A DNA stretch of 64,000 nt from Celerinatantimonas sp046054195 (GTDB lineage Bacteria; Pseudomonadota; Gammaproteobacteria; Enterobacterales; Celerinatantimonadaceae): assembly GCF_046054195.1 (NCBI RefSeq), contig NZ_JBEQCS010000006.1:1-64000 (forward strand). Direction: 5' to 3'. Below, piece after piece: positions 55,642 through 64,000 of the stretch (the first letter of the stretch is position 1; each line of letters begins with the position of its first letter). The translations under genes and the position numbers were made by a program. The notes under the pieces were generated by a model. It had not been told where the DNA came from. It saw only the letters and a program-made list of their open reading frames with translations, and searched no databases.

Positions 55642-58419
55642 CTAACTGTCGTAATCAATGGCACTATGGCTCATCTGCGTCGCAATGGTGTTCCCGCCCA
55701 TCAGGGTCGCATAGTGGTCATTCATCTGTTGGATCACCTGCTTGGCAATGTCCTGTGGTTTTTGGCCTTTTTCAGGGTTCACGGTAATTACCGGCGCAAA
55801 CGTCACAGGCGGTTGTTGTCGAACAGTTGCCTCTTTGTGCTGAACTTCAGCCACTTTCGCCGCTGTTTTATCCGGTGAATCAAAGAGCGAGCCAAACCAT
55901 TGGCCAATGGCACTTCCGCCCATGCCGCCAGCGATGGAGCCAAGCAAGCCGCCGACAGCCGTGCCAATACCGGGCAAAATCATGGTGCCGATAGCCGCGC
56001 CTAATGCGCCGCCGCCCATACCGCCCGCCATATCACCCAGCGCGCTCCCCGTTTGAGACCCACTGCCGTTTTGAATGCCTTCGGCAATTTGCCCCGCATC
56101 CATAGCAATGCCTAACGGTTTAAACACCCGTGCGAGGCCATGTTTGCCCGCGCCTTCGGCCACATCGCCGCCGATATCGACTAAATCACGCGCCCAGCCA
56201 TTAAGCGGCATCGAGGCAATCGTTCCACCAATGCCAGCCAGCGCTAATCCTTTACCGGGAAAATGACCACGAACCCCATTGTGCCAGTAATTTCCCGCCC
56301 GCTGACTCAGGCCACTTTGCAACACCCTCGCCACCAGACCACCTAATCCACGCCGCCGACGGCCAAAGCGCATGCGCCGCGCTCGAGCACGAACATCTCG
56401 GCGAGAACGCCTGCGCGATTCACCACCGAGCCCACCCCCTGAACCACCACGGTCATTGGGAGCACTATTGGCCACTGCACCGCTCAAACGGTCCCACTGT
56501 TTAGCCGCCCATGCCGCCGTTCGCCCACCTTGGCGAGTTTCACGATTCAGGCTTAAGCGCGCTAAACGGGATTTATCCAGGGCATTACCAAACAATAATG
56601 AGATGGCCTTGCCCGCCAATAACGCCCCTTTGAGCGCAATCACACCACCGGCGGCAATCCCTAACGTTGCCGTGAGTGTTTGGTGCTTCTCGGCTAAATC
56701 GGCCAACATGTTAATGCCATTACCCAGTGGAATGAGCACGGTATTGAGCGCCGGTAATAATGCCTCGCCCACCACAACTGCCAAGCGGCTGAGTTTGTTG
56801 GTAAACAGCTCCACGCCATTTTCACTGGTATTGAGGCGGGTCTGATATTCCTGATTGAGCGATTGGATATTGGCTTTTTCACCGCGATTGGCCAGCGCCA
56901 ATGCTTGGGTGAGGTTTTGAGTATTGCCTGCTAATGCGGCCACCGCACCGGTGACCTCTTGGCCAAAGATTTGGCTAATCAGGGCGCTGCGCTGATTTTT
57001 CGGCGCTTTATTGATGGCCCCCAGCACTTTGAGCAAGGTGCCAGAGGCATCCGTTTGCATCTGGCCTGCCAGCTCTGGCGCGCTAAAACCCATTTGAGCC
57101 AGTGCTGATTTTTCACTGGATGCTGCGGCGTTCCCCAGCGTTAATCGACTGGAAATATTTTTAACAGCCGTGGAGGCCCGTTCGCTTTCCATCCCCGTCG
57201 CTAACAATGCGCTGGCTAATGCCGCCGTTTCGTTGGAATGAAACCCAGCCGTTTTGGCGGTTGCCCCTTGACGTGCTAGCACATCGGCAATATCACTGGC
57301 GCGCGAGTTCTGGTTATTCGAGAGCAAGTTGGCTAAGCCGGCTAAATTCAGTGCGCCGCTTTGGTCGAGCCCTAACGAGGCTTTAAACACCGCCAGAGTT
57401 TTACCCGCTTGCCCGGCGTCCATATCAAAGGCCACGCCCATTTTGGCGCTATCGAGCTCAAACTGTTTGAGCTGAGCAATATCAGACAAGCCACTTTGTC
57501 CTCCGGCGGCTAACATCGCATTGATGTCATTGGCGCTCATCGGTGTGGTTGTGGACGTTTTCAGTGACCAACTGCGCAGTTGTGCCGCCTGTTCGGGCGA
57601 CATATTCACCACTTTGGTGACATCAGCAAAGGACGATTCATTTTTCATCGCCATCCACATTGGTGCGCCCATACTGGCGGCGGCCACACCTAAACCAACA
57701 GCCTGACTGCGGAGATCACCCAATTTGGCATTGCGACTTTGAATGCGCGACTGAATGGCATTGCGTTTGCGCAGCTGTTCCCCTTGGCGAGCCAAGGCAG
57801 CGGTGGCCTTTTCACTGGCACGTTCTAAACGTTTTTGCTCGTCACTGAGTCGGTCAGTATTGAGCCCTGCTTCTCGCAGTTTGCTATTGAGCGCGCCAAC
57901 GCTCTCCCGCTGGCTTTGGTACTTGCCATTCAACGATGTGACACGGCTCTGTGCTTTGCGATAACTGGTGGTGAGTGAATCGGTTTTCGCTTTGCTTTCG
58001 CTCACTTGCGTATTAAGCGAAGCCATGCGCTGTTGGGTCAGTCGGGCTTTTGCTTGCAATGCTTGCAGGCCATCACCCGAGGCATGTTTCATCTGCCGAT
58101 TGAGCTGGCTGAGTTCTGATTTAGCCTCGTAATACGCGGCTCTGAGCGTTTGTGTAGTTTGTTTGCTTTGAGTGATTTCACCATCAAAGCGCGTCACAGC
58201 GGCTTTCGCATCATCCAATTGCTGCGCTAATTTTTTAACGCGGGTTTGCGCATCGGCAAATCCCTGCACGGATTTCAGTTGGCTGTTGTAGCCTTTGACT
58301 TCATCGCGCTGCTGGGCAATGGCTTGAGTGAGCCGTTCGGTCGCGGTGGTTGTGGCCGTGATCTGTTTGGCGCCCTGCACCACGGTATCAATCACCACCT
58401 TGATTTTTTCATCAGCCAT
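55642..58419 (-). CDS. T: Tape measure protein (gpT-like), prophage B
   Basis: 925 aa from ATG 58419 (MADEKIKVVID). An N-terminal coiled coil of ~230 residues is followed by the TP901 core (VTKVVNMSPEQAAQLRSWSL, SNETAALASALLATGMESER), a membrane-like stretch near 590-620, an Arg-rich patch (RRRSRRDVRARARRM) and Gly-rich hydrophobic C-terminal segments (GGALGAAIGTMILPGIG). Longer than T of prophage A, predicting a longer tail. Confidence 0.9.
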   Translation of the reverse strand: MADEKIKVVIDTVVQGAKQITATTTATERLTQAIAQQRDEVKGYNSQLKSVQGFADAQTRVKKLAQQLDDAKAAVTRFDGEITQSKQTTQTLRAAYYEAKSELSQLNRQMKHASGDGLQALQAKARLTQQRMASLNTQVSESKAKTDSLTTSYRKAQSRVTSLNGKYQSQRESVGALNSKLREAGLNTDRLSDEQKRLERASEKATAALARQGEQLRKRNAIQSRIQSRNAKLGDLRSQAVGLGVAAASMGAPMWMAMKNESSFADVTKVVNMSPEQAAQLRSWSLKTSTTTPMSANDINAMLAAGGQSGLSDIAQLKQFELDSAKMGVAFDMDAGQAGKTLAVFKASLGLDQSGALNLAGLANLLSNNQNSRASDIADVLARQGATAKTAGFHSNETAALASALLATGMESERASTAVKNISSRLTLGNAAASSEKSALAQMGFSAPELAGQMQTDASGTLLKVLGAINKAPKNQRSALISQIFGQEVTGAVAALAGNTQNLTQALALANRGEKANIQSLNQEYQTRLNTSENGVELFTNKLSRLAVVVGEALLPALNTVLIPLGNGINMLADLAEKHQTLTATLGIAAGGVIALKGALLAGKAISLLFGNALDKSRLARLSLNRETRQGGRTAAWAAKQWDRLSGAVANSAPNDRGGSGGGLGGESRRRSRRDVRARARRMRFGRRRRGLGGLVARVLQSGLSQRAGNYWHNGVRGHFPGKGLALAGIGGTIASMPLNGWARDLVDIGGDVAEGAGKHGLARVFKPLGIAMDAGQIAEGIQNGSGSQTGSALGDMAGGMGGGALGAAIGTMILPGIGTAVGGLLGSIAGGMGGSAIGQWFGSLFDSPDKTAAKVAEVQHKEATVRQQPPVTFAPVITVNPEKGQKPQDIAKQVIQQMNDHYATLMGGNTIATQMSHSAIDYDS

Positions 58420-58516
58420 GGTCAATTCCCAGTTGATTTAAAATCATCGTATAACGTCGAACGGCGATATCTTGCGGCCATTCGCGCAGCTCACTTTCGC
58501 TGGTGTTGCGGTGCAT
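58412..58516 (-). CDS. Tail chaperone extension (gpE'-like), prophage B
   Basis: 34 codons from ATG 58516; the frame runs upstream through SPRDVECLIDLIP into the end of E, -1 relative to E. Sequence MHRNTSESELREWPQDIAVR is helical. By analogy with P2 it is probably made as a frameshift fusion with E; a G-rich run (GCGGGGGAT) near the end of E is a possible slip site, weaker than in prophage A. Overlaps the T start. Confidence 0.6.
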   Translation of the reverse strand: MHRNTSESELREWPQDIAVRRYTMILNQLGIDHG

Positions 58517-58521
58517 GGGGA

Positions 58522-59103
58522 TCAAATCGATAAGGCATTCGACATCGCGGGGTGAAAGTAATCCCCCGCCAGAGTGAAAAAAGCGCCGACCTGCCCTTTG
58601 ATAGTCAGGTAATCATTGACCGCCATGCGAGCAACATCGGCTTTGCTCAGGCCCGTGACCACCTGAAACATAAAATCTTCTCGTTCATCGTTATTGTCGA
58701 TGTTGGCCAGTGCTTCAGAGTGTTTGACTTTAGGCACCTTAAACTCGATGTGCTCGATGGTCTGCCCCAGCTCATTGGTGAAAGGGAACAGCAAATCAAA
58801 CGCAAAAGTATGGCCGTCGATGGGTTGCTCTCGCAGTTCATCGGCAGGGGTGAGTGTGAATGTTTGTAAATCGCGGCACAGCTGTAAAAAGTCCGGTGCG
58901 GTAAGGGCTTCAAACTGCTCAGGGGTGAAATCAGTCATCGCAAAAATCAGCGTTTTATACTGGGCGAACTCCTGCGCAGGGGTTAGGTTATCCGTGACTT
59001 TAATATGCGGCAGTTGTTCATACGCACCGCGACTCAGCGGATGATAAGCCACCTCATGGCTGCCATCGCGAGTAAAAAATGGCAAGGTTGAAACGAGTTT
59101 CAT
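58522..59103 (-). CDS. E: Tail assembly chaperone (gpE-like), prophage B
   Basis: 193 aa, about twice the size of E in prophage A. MKLVSTLPFFTRDGSHEVAY, then ...DFTPEQFEALTAPDFLQLCR and a second similar segment (FKVPKVKHSEALANIDNNDE ... TGLSKADVARMAVNDY), so two chaperone-like halves may be fused. Placed between FII and T as expected. Confidence 0.8.
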   Translation of the reverse strand: MKLVSTLPFFTRDGSHEVAYHPLSRGAYEQLPHIKVTDNLTPAQEFAQYKTLIFAMTDFTPEQFEALTAPDFLQLCRDLQTFTLTPADELREQPIDGHTFAFDLLFPFTNELGQTIEHIEFKVPKVKHSEALANIDNNDEREDFMFQVVTGLSKADVARMAVNDYLTIKGQVGAFFTLAGDYFHPAMSNALSI

Positions 59104-59127
59104 GGAATATCCTCAAATTTTGGGCAT

Positions 59128-59150
59128 AAAAAAACCGCCCGAAGGCGGTT
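59128..59150 (-). terminator. Terminator after FII, prophage B
   Basis: On the minus strand AACCGCC-TTCG-GGCGGTT followed by a seven-base T-run. Same position as the FII terminator of prophage A. Confidence 0.85.
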
Positions 59151-59167
59151 CATCTCACGCGATGTCG

Positions 59168-59659
59168 TTACAGCTCAACGCCACTGGCGCTCATTAGATC
59201 TTTGCCACCCACCACCAATTTGCCGGTGCTGACATTAATCTCATGGACCACCGTTCCCGTGTCGGTTTGTTTAAACGACTGGCAGGTGCCACTGATGGTA
59301 CAGGTGGGTTGTTCGCCCATCTTCACTGCCTCTTGTTCAATGCCGGTGATCGGGCCATACAGAGAGTATTCCAGCTTATACTGGCCATCATCGGTGGTTT
59401 TACCCTGTTCGGTGACGTTCACCTGGGCATTGCTTAAAATGTACTGGCCCAGGGAATTACTGATCTTATCCAGCTCCCCTTTCACTTTGAGCTGCCAGTC
59501 CATTTTTTCCAGCCCAACGGTGACCTCCGAGGCCACAAACGCCCCGGCATTGTCGGCCATTTTCGGTTTGATTTTCGGCGGGGTGAATTCGTCAATTTCA
59601 TTCACCAAAGGCACCCCGTCTAGATTTGCGGATAACCGCAAGCGAATTCGATTACTCAT
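59168..59659 (-). CDS. FII: Tail tube protein (FII-like), prophage B
   Basis: 163 aa from ATG 59659 (MSNRIRLRLSANLDG), overlapping the FI stop by 8 nt. VASEVTVGLEKMDWQLKVKG and EQEAVKMGEQPTCTISGTCQ match tube proteins. An upstream in-frame start exists but lies inside FI. Confidence 0.9.
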   Translation of the reverse strand: MSNRIRLRLSANLDGVPLVNEIDEFTPPKIKPKMADNAGAFVASEVTVGLEKMDWQLKVKGELDKISNSLGQYILSNAQVNVTEQGKTTDDGQYKLEYSLYGPITGIEQEAVKMGEQPTCTISGTCQSFKQTDTGTVVHEINVSTGKLVVGGKDLMSASGVEL

Positions 59660-60827
59660 CGACAATATTCTCCCACCAGGTTTCAACCAGACCGTTGTCG
59701 GCACTCATTTCGTAGATCATGTGTTCGTTCGGGCTATAGCGGCCGTAGTTAAAACACAGATACCATTTGCCGGAGGTGTAGGCATCCACGGTGTTTTTGC
59801 TCGGATGCAGAAAGACTTTAAACAAGGGGATCACGCCATTGGCCACCAAGTCTTGCCCCCAGTTATTGAGGCGATCGACCACATTGGTGACGAACTGCTG
59901 CGTGATGAGTTTGCCCATCAATGGTTGGCTGGTTTCTTCAAGCTTACGCGCCAAGAGATCTTCCAATCCAACGTGCGCAATAAAACGCCCAGTGTTGGCA
60001 CGGTTGCCAATGATGGAATACCCGCCCATGCGCGTGTGGGCAATGGTCACCACCCCATACTTGTTTAAAAAGTTGGCTTCGGTGGTGTCATCGTTAATTT
60101 TGTAACTGATGGGCCGACTGGTGTCATCACATACCACGGTTTGGTTTTGCGGGGATTCATACCCTTCGATATTAGCCATAGCCGCAATCAAAGCGATGGA
60201 TGCGGGCATCAGTTGCTGCGCATCGTCGTAGGTTTTCAAAAACCATGGGTCGATAATGCACAGTTTATCTTCGCCAGTGCCTTCACTCCCAAACTCAGCG
60301 GCAAACTCAGCGGCCGCTTGATTGGTGGTATTCGGGCCATCAATCACCGGCACTGCCCGCACATCGCGCCCCATTAGCGCTAATTCTTGGCCTAACGCGG
60401 TAGAACTAAAGCCCGGTGCGCCAATCACAGTGGGCGTTTCGGGGCACTGTTTGATGGTTTGCAGCCCGGTATAAGCGCCAGTGGTTGAATCCACACCACC
60501 AATCACATTGCTTTCGGTCGCGGCGTTGTCTTCGCCCTGCTCGACAATGGTCACATACAACACGCATTTCACATACTGCAACAGGTAGCGCACCACATAC
60601 GGTAAGGTGCCTTCGCGGGTGCCAACACTATCGAGAGTTACCATCGCATCGGAGTAGTTATACAAGCGGATGGGCTCATTGTATTCCACGCCAGTTTTAT
60701 TGGGCGCTGTGCCCACCAAATGAATCACGGTTTGTGCCAGCGGCCCCATCGCTGGCAAGGGTTCAGTGGCATTGACGGTGACACCGTTTAAATCAAAATC
60801 TTCAATGGGGGTTAACGTGACGCTCAT
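59652..60827 (-). CDS. FI: Tail sheath protein (FI-like), prophage B
   Basis: 391 aa: FDLNGVTVNATEPLPAMGPL, PTVIGAPGFSSTALGQELAL, GGYSIIGNRANTGRFIAHVG and VNDVVDRLNNW-like (TNVVDRLNNWGQDLVAN). Sheath subunit, diverged from FI of prophage A. Confidence 0.93.
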   Translation of the reverse strand: MSVTLTPIEDFDLNGVTVNATEPLPAMGPLAQTVIHLVGTAPNKTGVEYNEPIRLYNYSDAMVTLDSVGTREGTLPYVVRYLLQYVKCVLYVTIVEQGEDNAATESNVIGGVDSTTGAYTGLQTIKQCPETPTVIGAPGFSSTALGQELALMGRDVRAVPVIDGPNTTNQAAAEFAAEFGSEGTGEDKLCIIDPWFLKTYDDAQQLMPASIALIAAMANIEGYESPQNQTVVCDDTSRPISYKINDDTTEANFLNKYGVVTIAHTRMGGYSIIGNRANTGRFIAHVGLEDLLARKLEETSQPLMGKLITQQFVTNVVDRLNNWGQDLVANGVIPLFKVFLHPSKNTVDAYTSGKWYLCFNYGRYSPNEHMIYEMSADNGLVETWWENIVDE

Positions 60828-61009
60828 TCATCGCTCTCCGCTGGTTGAGTGGTGTTGGGTTGGCTGACTTTGCCATTGAGCAGCAGCATTGATGCCTGTG
60901 ACGGCGTCAGCGCAATAGTGCTTTCTGGATGGTGCCATCGGCCACCGAGGCGAAAGGATTGCAGGATCAGATAATCCTGCGTGAGTGGCTGTTTACTGGC
61001 CATACGCAT
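60824..61009 (-). CDS. Small tail-region protein (DUF2635-like)
   Basis: 61 aa, MASKQPLTQDYLILQSFRLG from the second ATG (61003). The WHHPESTIALTPSQASMLLL segment recalls small DUF2635-type proteins encoded just before sheath genes in Mu- and P2-like phages. Overlaps the sheath start by 4 nt. The ~180 nt upstream (61010-61191) are AT-rich with no gene. Confidence 0.6.
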   Translation of the reverse strand: MRMASKQPLTQDYLILQSFRLGGRWHHPESTIALTPSQASMLLLNGKVSQPNTTQPAESDE

Positions 61010-61191
61010 GTCCTGTAGGTTTATAAAATTTATAAAAAAGATAAGGTTAGGGTGTAATTAGAGAACGGCGTAAATTAAACATTCAAGGGAGTGAGATAAA
61101 CTGATGACGTAAGTCTGAGTGCTGCTACAAGTCACTACATGTCCGCACTTCTAATCTCAAACATGTGGTACCGGGTTATCTTGCTCCCTCA

Positions 61192-61557
61192 TTATTTCCC
61201 CGTAAATTCGCCCGGTGTTTCGGGCCATTGCACATCAAACGGAAAACCGTCTTGCTCTGGCACATTGCGCAGCGCAATGCGGTATTGTCGCCAGTCGCTG
61301 GCATCAGTGCCCGCATCTTCTAAACGGTTAATCTCGCGGCTCGTGCGGTCGGCTAATTCGTCACGCGTAGCGCGAACTTCATCGGCTTGAATTTGTTCCT
61401 GTTCCGCTGCGGTTGGCTCCAGTGCACTTTGATAAGCATCTTCATCTAATGCGGTGAATGACACCCCAAACTGAGTAGCCTTGGTATCAATCAATTCCTG
61501 GCTCACATCATCCTCAAAGGCATACAATGCACCCGCTTCATCTTTAAAATATTGCAT
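61192..61557 (-). CDS. G: Tail fibre assembly chaperone (gpG-like), prophage B
   Basis: 121 aa from ATG 61557 (MQYFKDEAGALYAFEDD), overlapping the H stop (TAATG) as in prophage A; an ATG at 61563 would add two residues. The C-terminal ~55 residues are identical to G of prophage A, while the N-terminal half differs. Confidence 0.88.
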   Translation of the reverse strand: MQYFKDEAGALYAFEDDVSQELIDTKATQFGVSFTALDEDAYQSALEPTAAEQEQIQADEVRATRDELADRTSREINRLEDAGTDASDWRQYRIALRNVPEQDGFPFDVQWPETPGEFTGK

Positions 61558-63056
61558 TAACATTCACTCCAAGCTCGAAGGGTACATCCGGATGCTGACA
61601 CGCTATAACTCTCACCGGGAAGAACCACAAGAAAGACACTTTGATAAAACGTTTCACCGGTCAGTCCTCCACTCAGCTTAACTTCAGCAACGACAGTGCC
61701 ATCAATGACCCCTGTCATCAGCTGACCATACATCGTAGCGCTAAAGCTCACCGCAACAGAAACAAATAAAACATTGGATGTGCTATTGGTATAGGTTGTA
61801 CTCAGTGCACGACCGCTAGCAACACGAGAACGATTCGATGCCTGACTATCCGCATAGCTTTTAGCGGCCGCTAAAATAGCTGCATCTTGTGTATCTGCGT
61901 AGCTTTTAGCGTTAGATAATATTTTTGCGTCCTGCGTATCTGCATAGCTTTTGGCACTACTCAGGGCACTGTTCACCTTGCTGGTTGCATCCGACTTTGC
62001 GCTGGCCAAGGTCGTTGCATCCTGTGTATCCGCGTAACTTTTCGCACTGCTCAGGGCACTGTTCGCTTTGGTGGTTGCATCCGACTTGGCACTGGCCAAG
62101 GTCGTTGCATCCTGCGTATCCGCATAGCTCTTAGCACTATTCAGGACGTTGTTGGCTTTGCTGGTTGCATCCGACTTGGCACTGGCCAACACCGTTGCAT
62201 CCTGTGTATCCGCATAGCTTTTGGCACTGCTCAAGGCGCTGTTGGCTTTGCTGGTTGCATCGGATTGGGCGGCAGCTAAGGTTGCAGCATCTTGGGTATC
62301 AGCATAATTCTTGGCGGTTTCAAGGGTGCTGGCGTCTTGGGTGTCGGCGTAGGTTTTAGCATCCGCCTGTGCCTGGTTGGCCTTTTTGGTGGCGTCCGAT
62401 TTTGCGGCGGTTTGATAGCTTTTATCCTGGGCATCGACATAGGCTTTGAGGTCAGTGTCTTGGCTATCAACATAGGCTTTTAAATCGCTATCTTGCGCAT
62501 CCGCGTAATCTTTTGCCTGTTGAAGCACATTAGCATCAGCCGCGATTAATATTTTTTTCTGGTCCGCCAAATCTTCTTGCGTCACCAAAACCACCGACGG
62601 GTCGATGGTAAAGCTAATCACATCTGCATTAGACGGTAAAAATCGCAGACGAATGATGTAGCTTTTAGCACTGCCCTGCCCAACCACTTTGTAGTCAGAC
62701 TCCACCCGGCGATAGGCGTAAATAATCCCATTATCCAGCACGGCCGCCGCGCCGTTAATCACATAGCCTTGGTCATCAATGCTGTGATCGGCTGGAATAT
62801 TACAGCTCACAATAAAGCCGCCCGGATTATCCGGGTCTTCAGTGACCGAGGCATTAAAGCGCCCCTGTTCGCCGTAGCTGTCTACCATCTCGGTGACATT
62901 CACCGGCGATTCATCCGCGCTTAGCATGCCACGGTCCAACTGAATGTATTGAATATTGACAGTTTTACTCAGTGCTTTGGCAGTGGCTTCATAGTTGAAC
63001 CCCGCGGCAGTCACATAGCAGCGAAAATCCAACGATTGTAGTTCGTCATCGGTCAT
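61557..63056 (-). CDS. H: Tail fibre protein (gpH-like), prophage B
   Basis: 499 aa. An N-terminal domain unlike that of prophage A (RCYVTAAGFNYEATAKALSK) is followed by the shared PSVVLVTQEDLADQ boundary and a long repeat shaft (DLKAYVDSQD, then 30-residue units SYADTQDA...). The C-terminal ~100 residues (SGRALSTTYTNSTSNVLFVS) are the likely receptor-binding tip. The shaft is nearly the same as in prophage A but on the opposite strand. Confidence 0.88.
   Translation of the reverse strand: MTDDELQSLDFRCYVTAAGFNYEATAKALSKTVNIQYIQLDRGMLSADESPVNVTEMVDSYGEQGRFNASVTEDPDNPGGFIVSCNIPADHSIDDQGYVINGAAAVLDNGIIYAYRRVESDYKVVGQGSAKSYIIRLRFLPSNADVISFTIDPSVVLVTQEDLADQKKILIAADANVLQQAKDYADAQDSDLKAYVDSQDTDLKAYVDAQDKSYQTAAKSDATKKANQAQADAKTYADTQDASTLETAKNYADTQDAATLAAAQSDATSKANSALSSAKSYADTQDATVLASAKSDATSKANNVLNSAKSYADTQDATTLASAKSDATTKANSALSSAKSYADTQDATTLASAKSDATSKVNSALSSAKSYADTQDAKILSNAKSYADTQDAAILAAAKSYADSQASNRSRVASGRALSTTYTNSTSNVLFVSVAVSFSATMYGQLMTGVIDGTVVAEVKLSGGLTGETFYQSVFLVVLPGESYSVSASGCTLRAWSEC
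61956..62315 (-). repeat. Four 90-bp tandem units in H of prophage B
   Basis: Units begin at 62315, 62225, 62135 and 62045 (minus strand), each coding AK(S/N)YADTQDA.... plus SDAT(S/T)K. Prophage A has two units. Confidence 0.85.
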
Positions 63057-63676
63057 GAACCAGGCTCCGAATCAAGTAAAATATAGGTTTCGTTCAGCAA
63101 GCCCATCGGCGTTGCCACATCACTGGTGGTTTCAGTATTGGTATAAGGCACACAGTCATTCACCACCCCCGTTTCCGTTAAAATTCCAGTGTAAATAGGT
63201 ACCTGACTGCCCCGCACCACATCCACACCCACACTATCGCGCTCTGATTTATAGGCCGTCACTCGCGCTTCAAGGCGCTGTTGCAAAGCTTCAGTGAGTG
63301 AATCCGCTTCAATATCGGCTATCACGGTAATGGCATACGGCTCATCGGCTTTTTCAACGGATGAGTTAAAGCCCAGCGCATCGAGCGCATCTTTTAACCC
63401 GCTGCGCGTCCCCGCTTTGGAGTGAATTTGAAAGGCTTGGTCAGTGGTGTTGCGTTTTTGGGCCAACGTATCGCCGGGCTGATAATCCAGCACACCGCGT
63501 TCCTGCGCGATTAAATCGACAAACTCAGCGGCAGTTTCCAACGGCTGTTTTAAATTGGGATATGGATCAGGGAGCGCCGCAATCAATTGGTTCCAGGCAT
63601 ATTCCAGCGCCTCTTCCACCACCGTGCGGTTTTCAGGTTGAACGGAGATAAAATCATCACTGCTCTGCGCTGACAT
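63053..63676 (-). CDS. I: Tail protein (gpI-like), prophage B
   Basis: 207 aa: VVEEALEYAWNQLIAALPDP, LKQPLETAAEFVDLIAQERG, KRNTTDQAFQIHSKAGTRSG and KDALDALGFNS. Overlaps H and J. It has diverged from I of prophage A but keeps the TRSGLKDAL motif place. Confidence 0.85.
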   Translation of the reverse strand: MSAQSSDDFISVQPENRTVVEEALEYAWNQLIAALPDPYPNLKQPLETAAEFVDLIAQERGVLDYQPGDTLAQKRNTTDQAFQIHSKAGTRSGLKDALDALGFNSSVEKADEPYAITVIADIEADSLTEALQQRLEARVTAYKSERDSVGVDVVRGSQVPIYTGILTETGVVNDCVPYTNTETTSDVATPMGLLNETYILLDSEPGS

Positions 63677-64000
63677 GGATGGTCACCCCCGTGCAATACG
63701 GCGCCGCATCCCAATCGCAGATCACATCGGCTGCTGGGGCGTTTAATTCCACACGCAACGGGTTGAGGCCATACAAAACATTGCCCAACTCCAAGCGATC
63801 CACCCGTTGATTCAACCGGTGATGCTGGTCGGCAAATTCTTGCACCGCCGCAATGGCATCGGCTTCGGTGACGGCGTGCGCCGGGTCGCCCCCGGTGTAC
63901 AGCGTGGCTTCAATGGCATAGGTCGTAATGGTGGCCGACTTAGTGGTGATGGTGTCACTTTCTTGCGCGATATCATCGCGATTAAGATAGTCAGAAACAC
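63657..64000 (-). CDS. J: Baseplate assembly protein (gpJ-like), 3' part, cut by the window edge
   Basis: 114 codons in the window, open to the right edge with no start. C-terminal gpJ motifs: TYAIEATLYTGGDPAHAVTE, EFADQHHRLNQRV, then VELNAPAADVICDWDAAPYC. The gene continues beyond the window. Confidence 0.85.
   Translation of the reverse strand, partial: VSDYLNRDDIAQESDTITTKSATITTYAIEATLYTGGDPAHAVTEADAIAAVQEFADQHHRLNQRVDRLELGNVLYGLNPLRVELNAPAADVICDWDAAPYCTGVTIHVSAEQ

Noticed and set aside
56372..56845. Long open frame on the plus strand inside gene T of prophage B
   Set aside because: Arg/Pro-rich shadow of the tape measure gene, no ribosome-binding site, no operon context.
61925..62330. 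Regular 90-bp repeats as a CRISPR or satellite
   Set aside because: They are in frame within the tail fibre gene and encode a repeated protein shaft.

Overview
The window is an accessory stretch of a gammaproteobacterial chromosome made of at least three integrated elements side by side. No housekeeping gene and no intact tRNA is visible, so the host cannot be named from the sequence. The phage types (P2-like myoviruses with an N-acetylmuramidase lysin, a PvuRts1I-type nuclease and an Ash/ORF6N regulator) and the contrast between GC-richer phage genes and AT-rich cargo fit Vibrionaceae or a related marine group. That host assignment is inference.

Layout. (1) 1-2116: the right end of an off-window element, with small genes, a DUF4224 protein and a tyrosine integrase. 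(2) 2117-44546: a complete-looking P2-like prophage ('prophage A', about 42.4 kb) bounded by a perfect 22-bp direct repeat (2117-2138 and 44525-44546) that overlaps the 3' end of a tRNA-Leu. From the left it carries int arm sites, a GGTGA-iteron region that is a candidate origin, and a possible cos. Next come cargo, then Q-P divergent from O-N-M-L-X, lysis, R-S, cargo, V-W-J-I-H-G-FI-FII-E-E'-T-U-D, and cargo. An OLD-type nuclease, two CI-type repressors, the early operon (Cox-like, CII-like, Ogr-like, P4-alpha-like primase-helicase, AlpA-like), a PvuRts1I-type nuclease and the integrase complete it. (3) 44547-51848: cargo of uncertain ownership: a truncated tRNA-Leu, a membrane/coiled-coil protein, an HNH nuclease, an Ash-like leader with an ORF6N protein, a PD-(D/E)XK-like protein and a secreted EndoU toxin with a likely immunity gene. 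(4) 51849-64000: the integrase and tail module of a second P2-like prophage ('prophage B') on the minus strand, cut by the window edge inside J, with an outer-membrane beta-barrel moron inserted between X and D.

How it works together. Prophage A looks like a working phage chassis (capsid, terminase, lysis, tail, replication and recombination genes are all intact reading frames) with probable defence or conversion cargo at several fixed junctions: att-Q (antirepressor-like gene plus 7-TM protein; KAP-type NTPase), S-V (ABC ATPase plus small nuclease; PIN protein; lipoprotein; toxin-antitoxin), D-regulators (membrane protein; MazG-like protein; OLD-type ATPase-TOPRIM), and rep-int (5hmC-type restriction enzyme).

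The most unusual feature is a cassette present twice in prophage A. It consists of a terminator, a structured C4-like RNA (81, 81 and 79 nt; three copies in all), a 71-aa protein and a closing hairpin, and it sits beside cargo genes both times. I could not tie the 71-aa protein to a known family. Function claims for cargo genes rest on motifs read by eye; no database search was possible.
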